This document shows positions 58,441-58,552 of a stretch of DNA of 58,552 nt, piece by piece. Origin of the DNA: JBFGCA01 sp041567315 (GTDB lineage: Bacteria > Acidobacteriota > Thermoanaerobaculia > Multivoradales > JAHEKO01); assembly GCA_041567315.1 (NCBI GenBank), contig JBFGCA010000013.1, positions 1 to 58,552 of the forward strand, written 5' to 3'. Numbering within the stretch: the stretch's first letter is position 1; each line of letters begins with the position of its first letter. The notes beneath the pieces are model-generated. The model was not told the DNA's origin and did not search any database. It worked only from the letters and a program-made list of their open reading frames with translations. The position numbers were made by a program, and so were the translations under genes.

Positions 58441-58552
58441 GTCGCTGAACTACCGACCGACTCAACATCCCCCGGGCCGGGCCACGGATCCGCCTTCGGG
58501 CGCTCGCCGGACGTCCGGTCCAGACTAAGGCGACTCCTCTCCACCGGTCGCC

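Noticed and set aside
58343..58552. Third copy of the palindrome or structured element at the window end
   Set aside because: Neither the TCGAGG...CGACCGAGG loop nor the ACTTCA loop or stem is found; only a weak terminator-like hairpin is visible.

Overview
The window is a very GC-rich (roughly 70% or more), densely packed bacterial chromosome segment. There are no tRNA or rRNA genes, no CRISPR array and no transposase. The gene content points to Acidobacteriota, perhaps a Thermoanaerobaculia-like lineage: an acidobacterial-type VWFA protein, an ECF sigma factor next to a TPR-CHAT protein, a UMF1-type permease and many secreted proteins of unknown function. This placement is an inference from gene families, not from a phylogenetic marker.

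Layout. 1-3.9 kb: a thioredoxin-fold lipoprotein, a GNAT acetyltransferase, a 7Fe ferredoxin and a DUF1499 protein. 3.9-11.4 kb (minus): a tight operon with an S1/P1 nuclease, a RimB-like retropepsin, a 7TM-transglutaminase-like protein, a RimK-related ATP-grasp ligase, an M23 peptidase and an ABC exporter. 11.5-16.6 kb: single small genes (methyltransferase, zinc ribbon membrane protein, ferredoxin, YceI protein, secreted proteins). 16.75-22.8 kb (plus): an operon encoding an acyl carrier protein, a catalytic ketosynthase, a catalytically dead ketosynthase (chain-length-factor-like), a flavin-dependent halogenase-like enzyme and a carotenoid-cleavage oxygenase. 22.8-27.9 kb (minus): ECF sigma factor, TPR-CHAT protein, a small sigma-associated protein and an HD-GYP protein. 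28-39.9 kb: solute-binding lipoprotein, large VWFA protein, DUF937 and LysM proteins, UMF1 permease, long-chain acyl-CoA synthetase, flavin reductase and a PilZ protein.

39.9-56.2 kb (minus) is an isoprenoid-to-hopanoid supercluster. In transcription order it holds squalene-hopene cyclase, HpnH, HpnA, HpnG, a phosphatase-like lipoprotein, polyprenyl diphosphate synthase, type 2 IPP isomerase, HMG-CoA reductase, mevalonate kinase, a mevalonate-(di)phosphate decarboxylase, isopentenyl phosphate kinase, squalene synthase and a UbiD-family decarboxylase. An isopentenyl phosphate kinase is present, no phosphomevalonate kinase is seen, and a normally conserved lysine of the decarboxylase is an alanine. 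Together these suggest the alternative mevalonate route through isopentenyl phosphate. The window closes with a TPR protein and the GTPase YchF.

Two kinds of non-coding structure stand out. The first is a pair of diverged, about 170-nt elements (33429-33599 minus, 38982-39151 plus). They share a gapless alignment, a 10-bp hairpin with three compensatory base-pair changes, and a second conserved small hairpin further downstream. Each lies in the long leader of the next gene (VWFA protein, PilZ protein), so they may belong to an undescribed structured RNA family. The second is a pair of long imperfect palindromes of about 160-185 bp (3888-4070 and 41793-41954) that share a loop motif.
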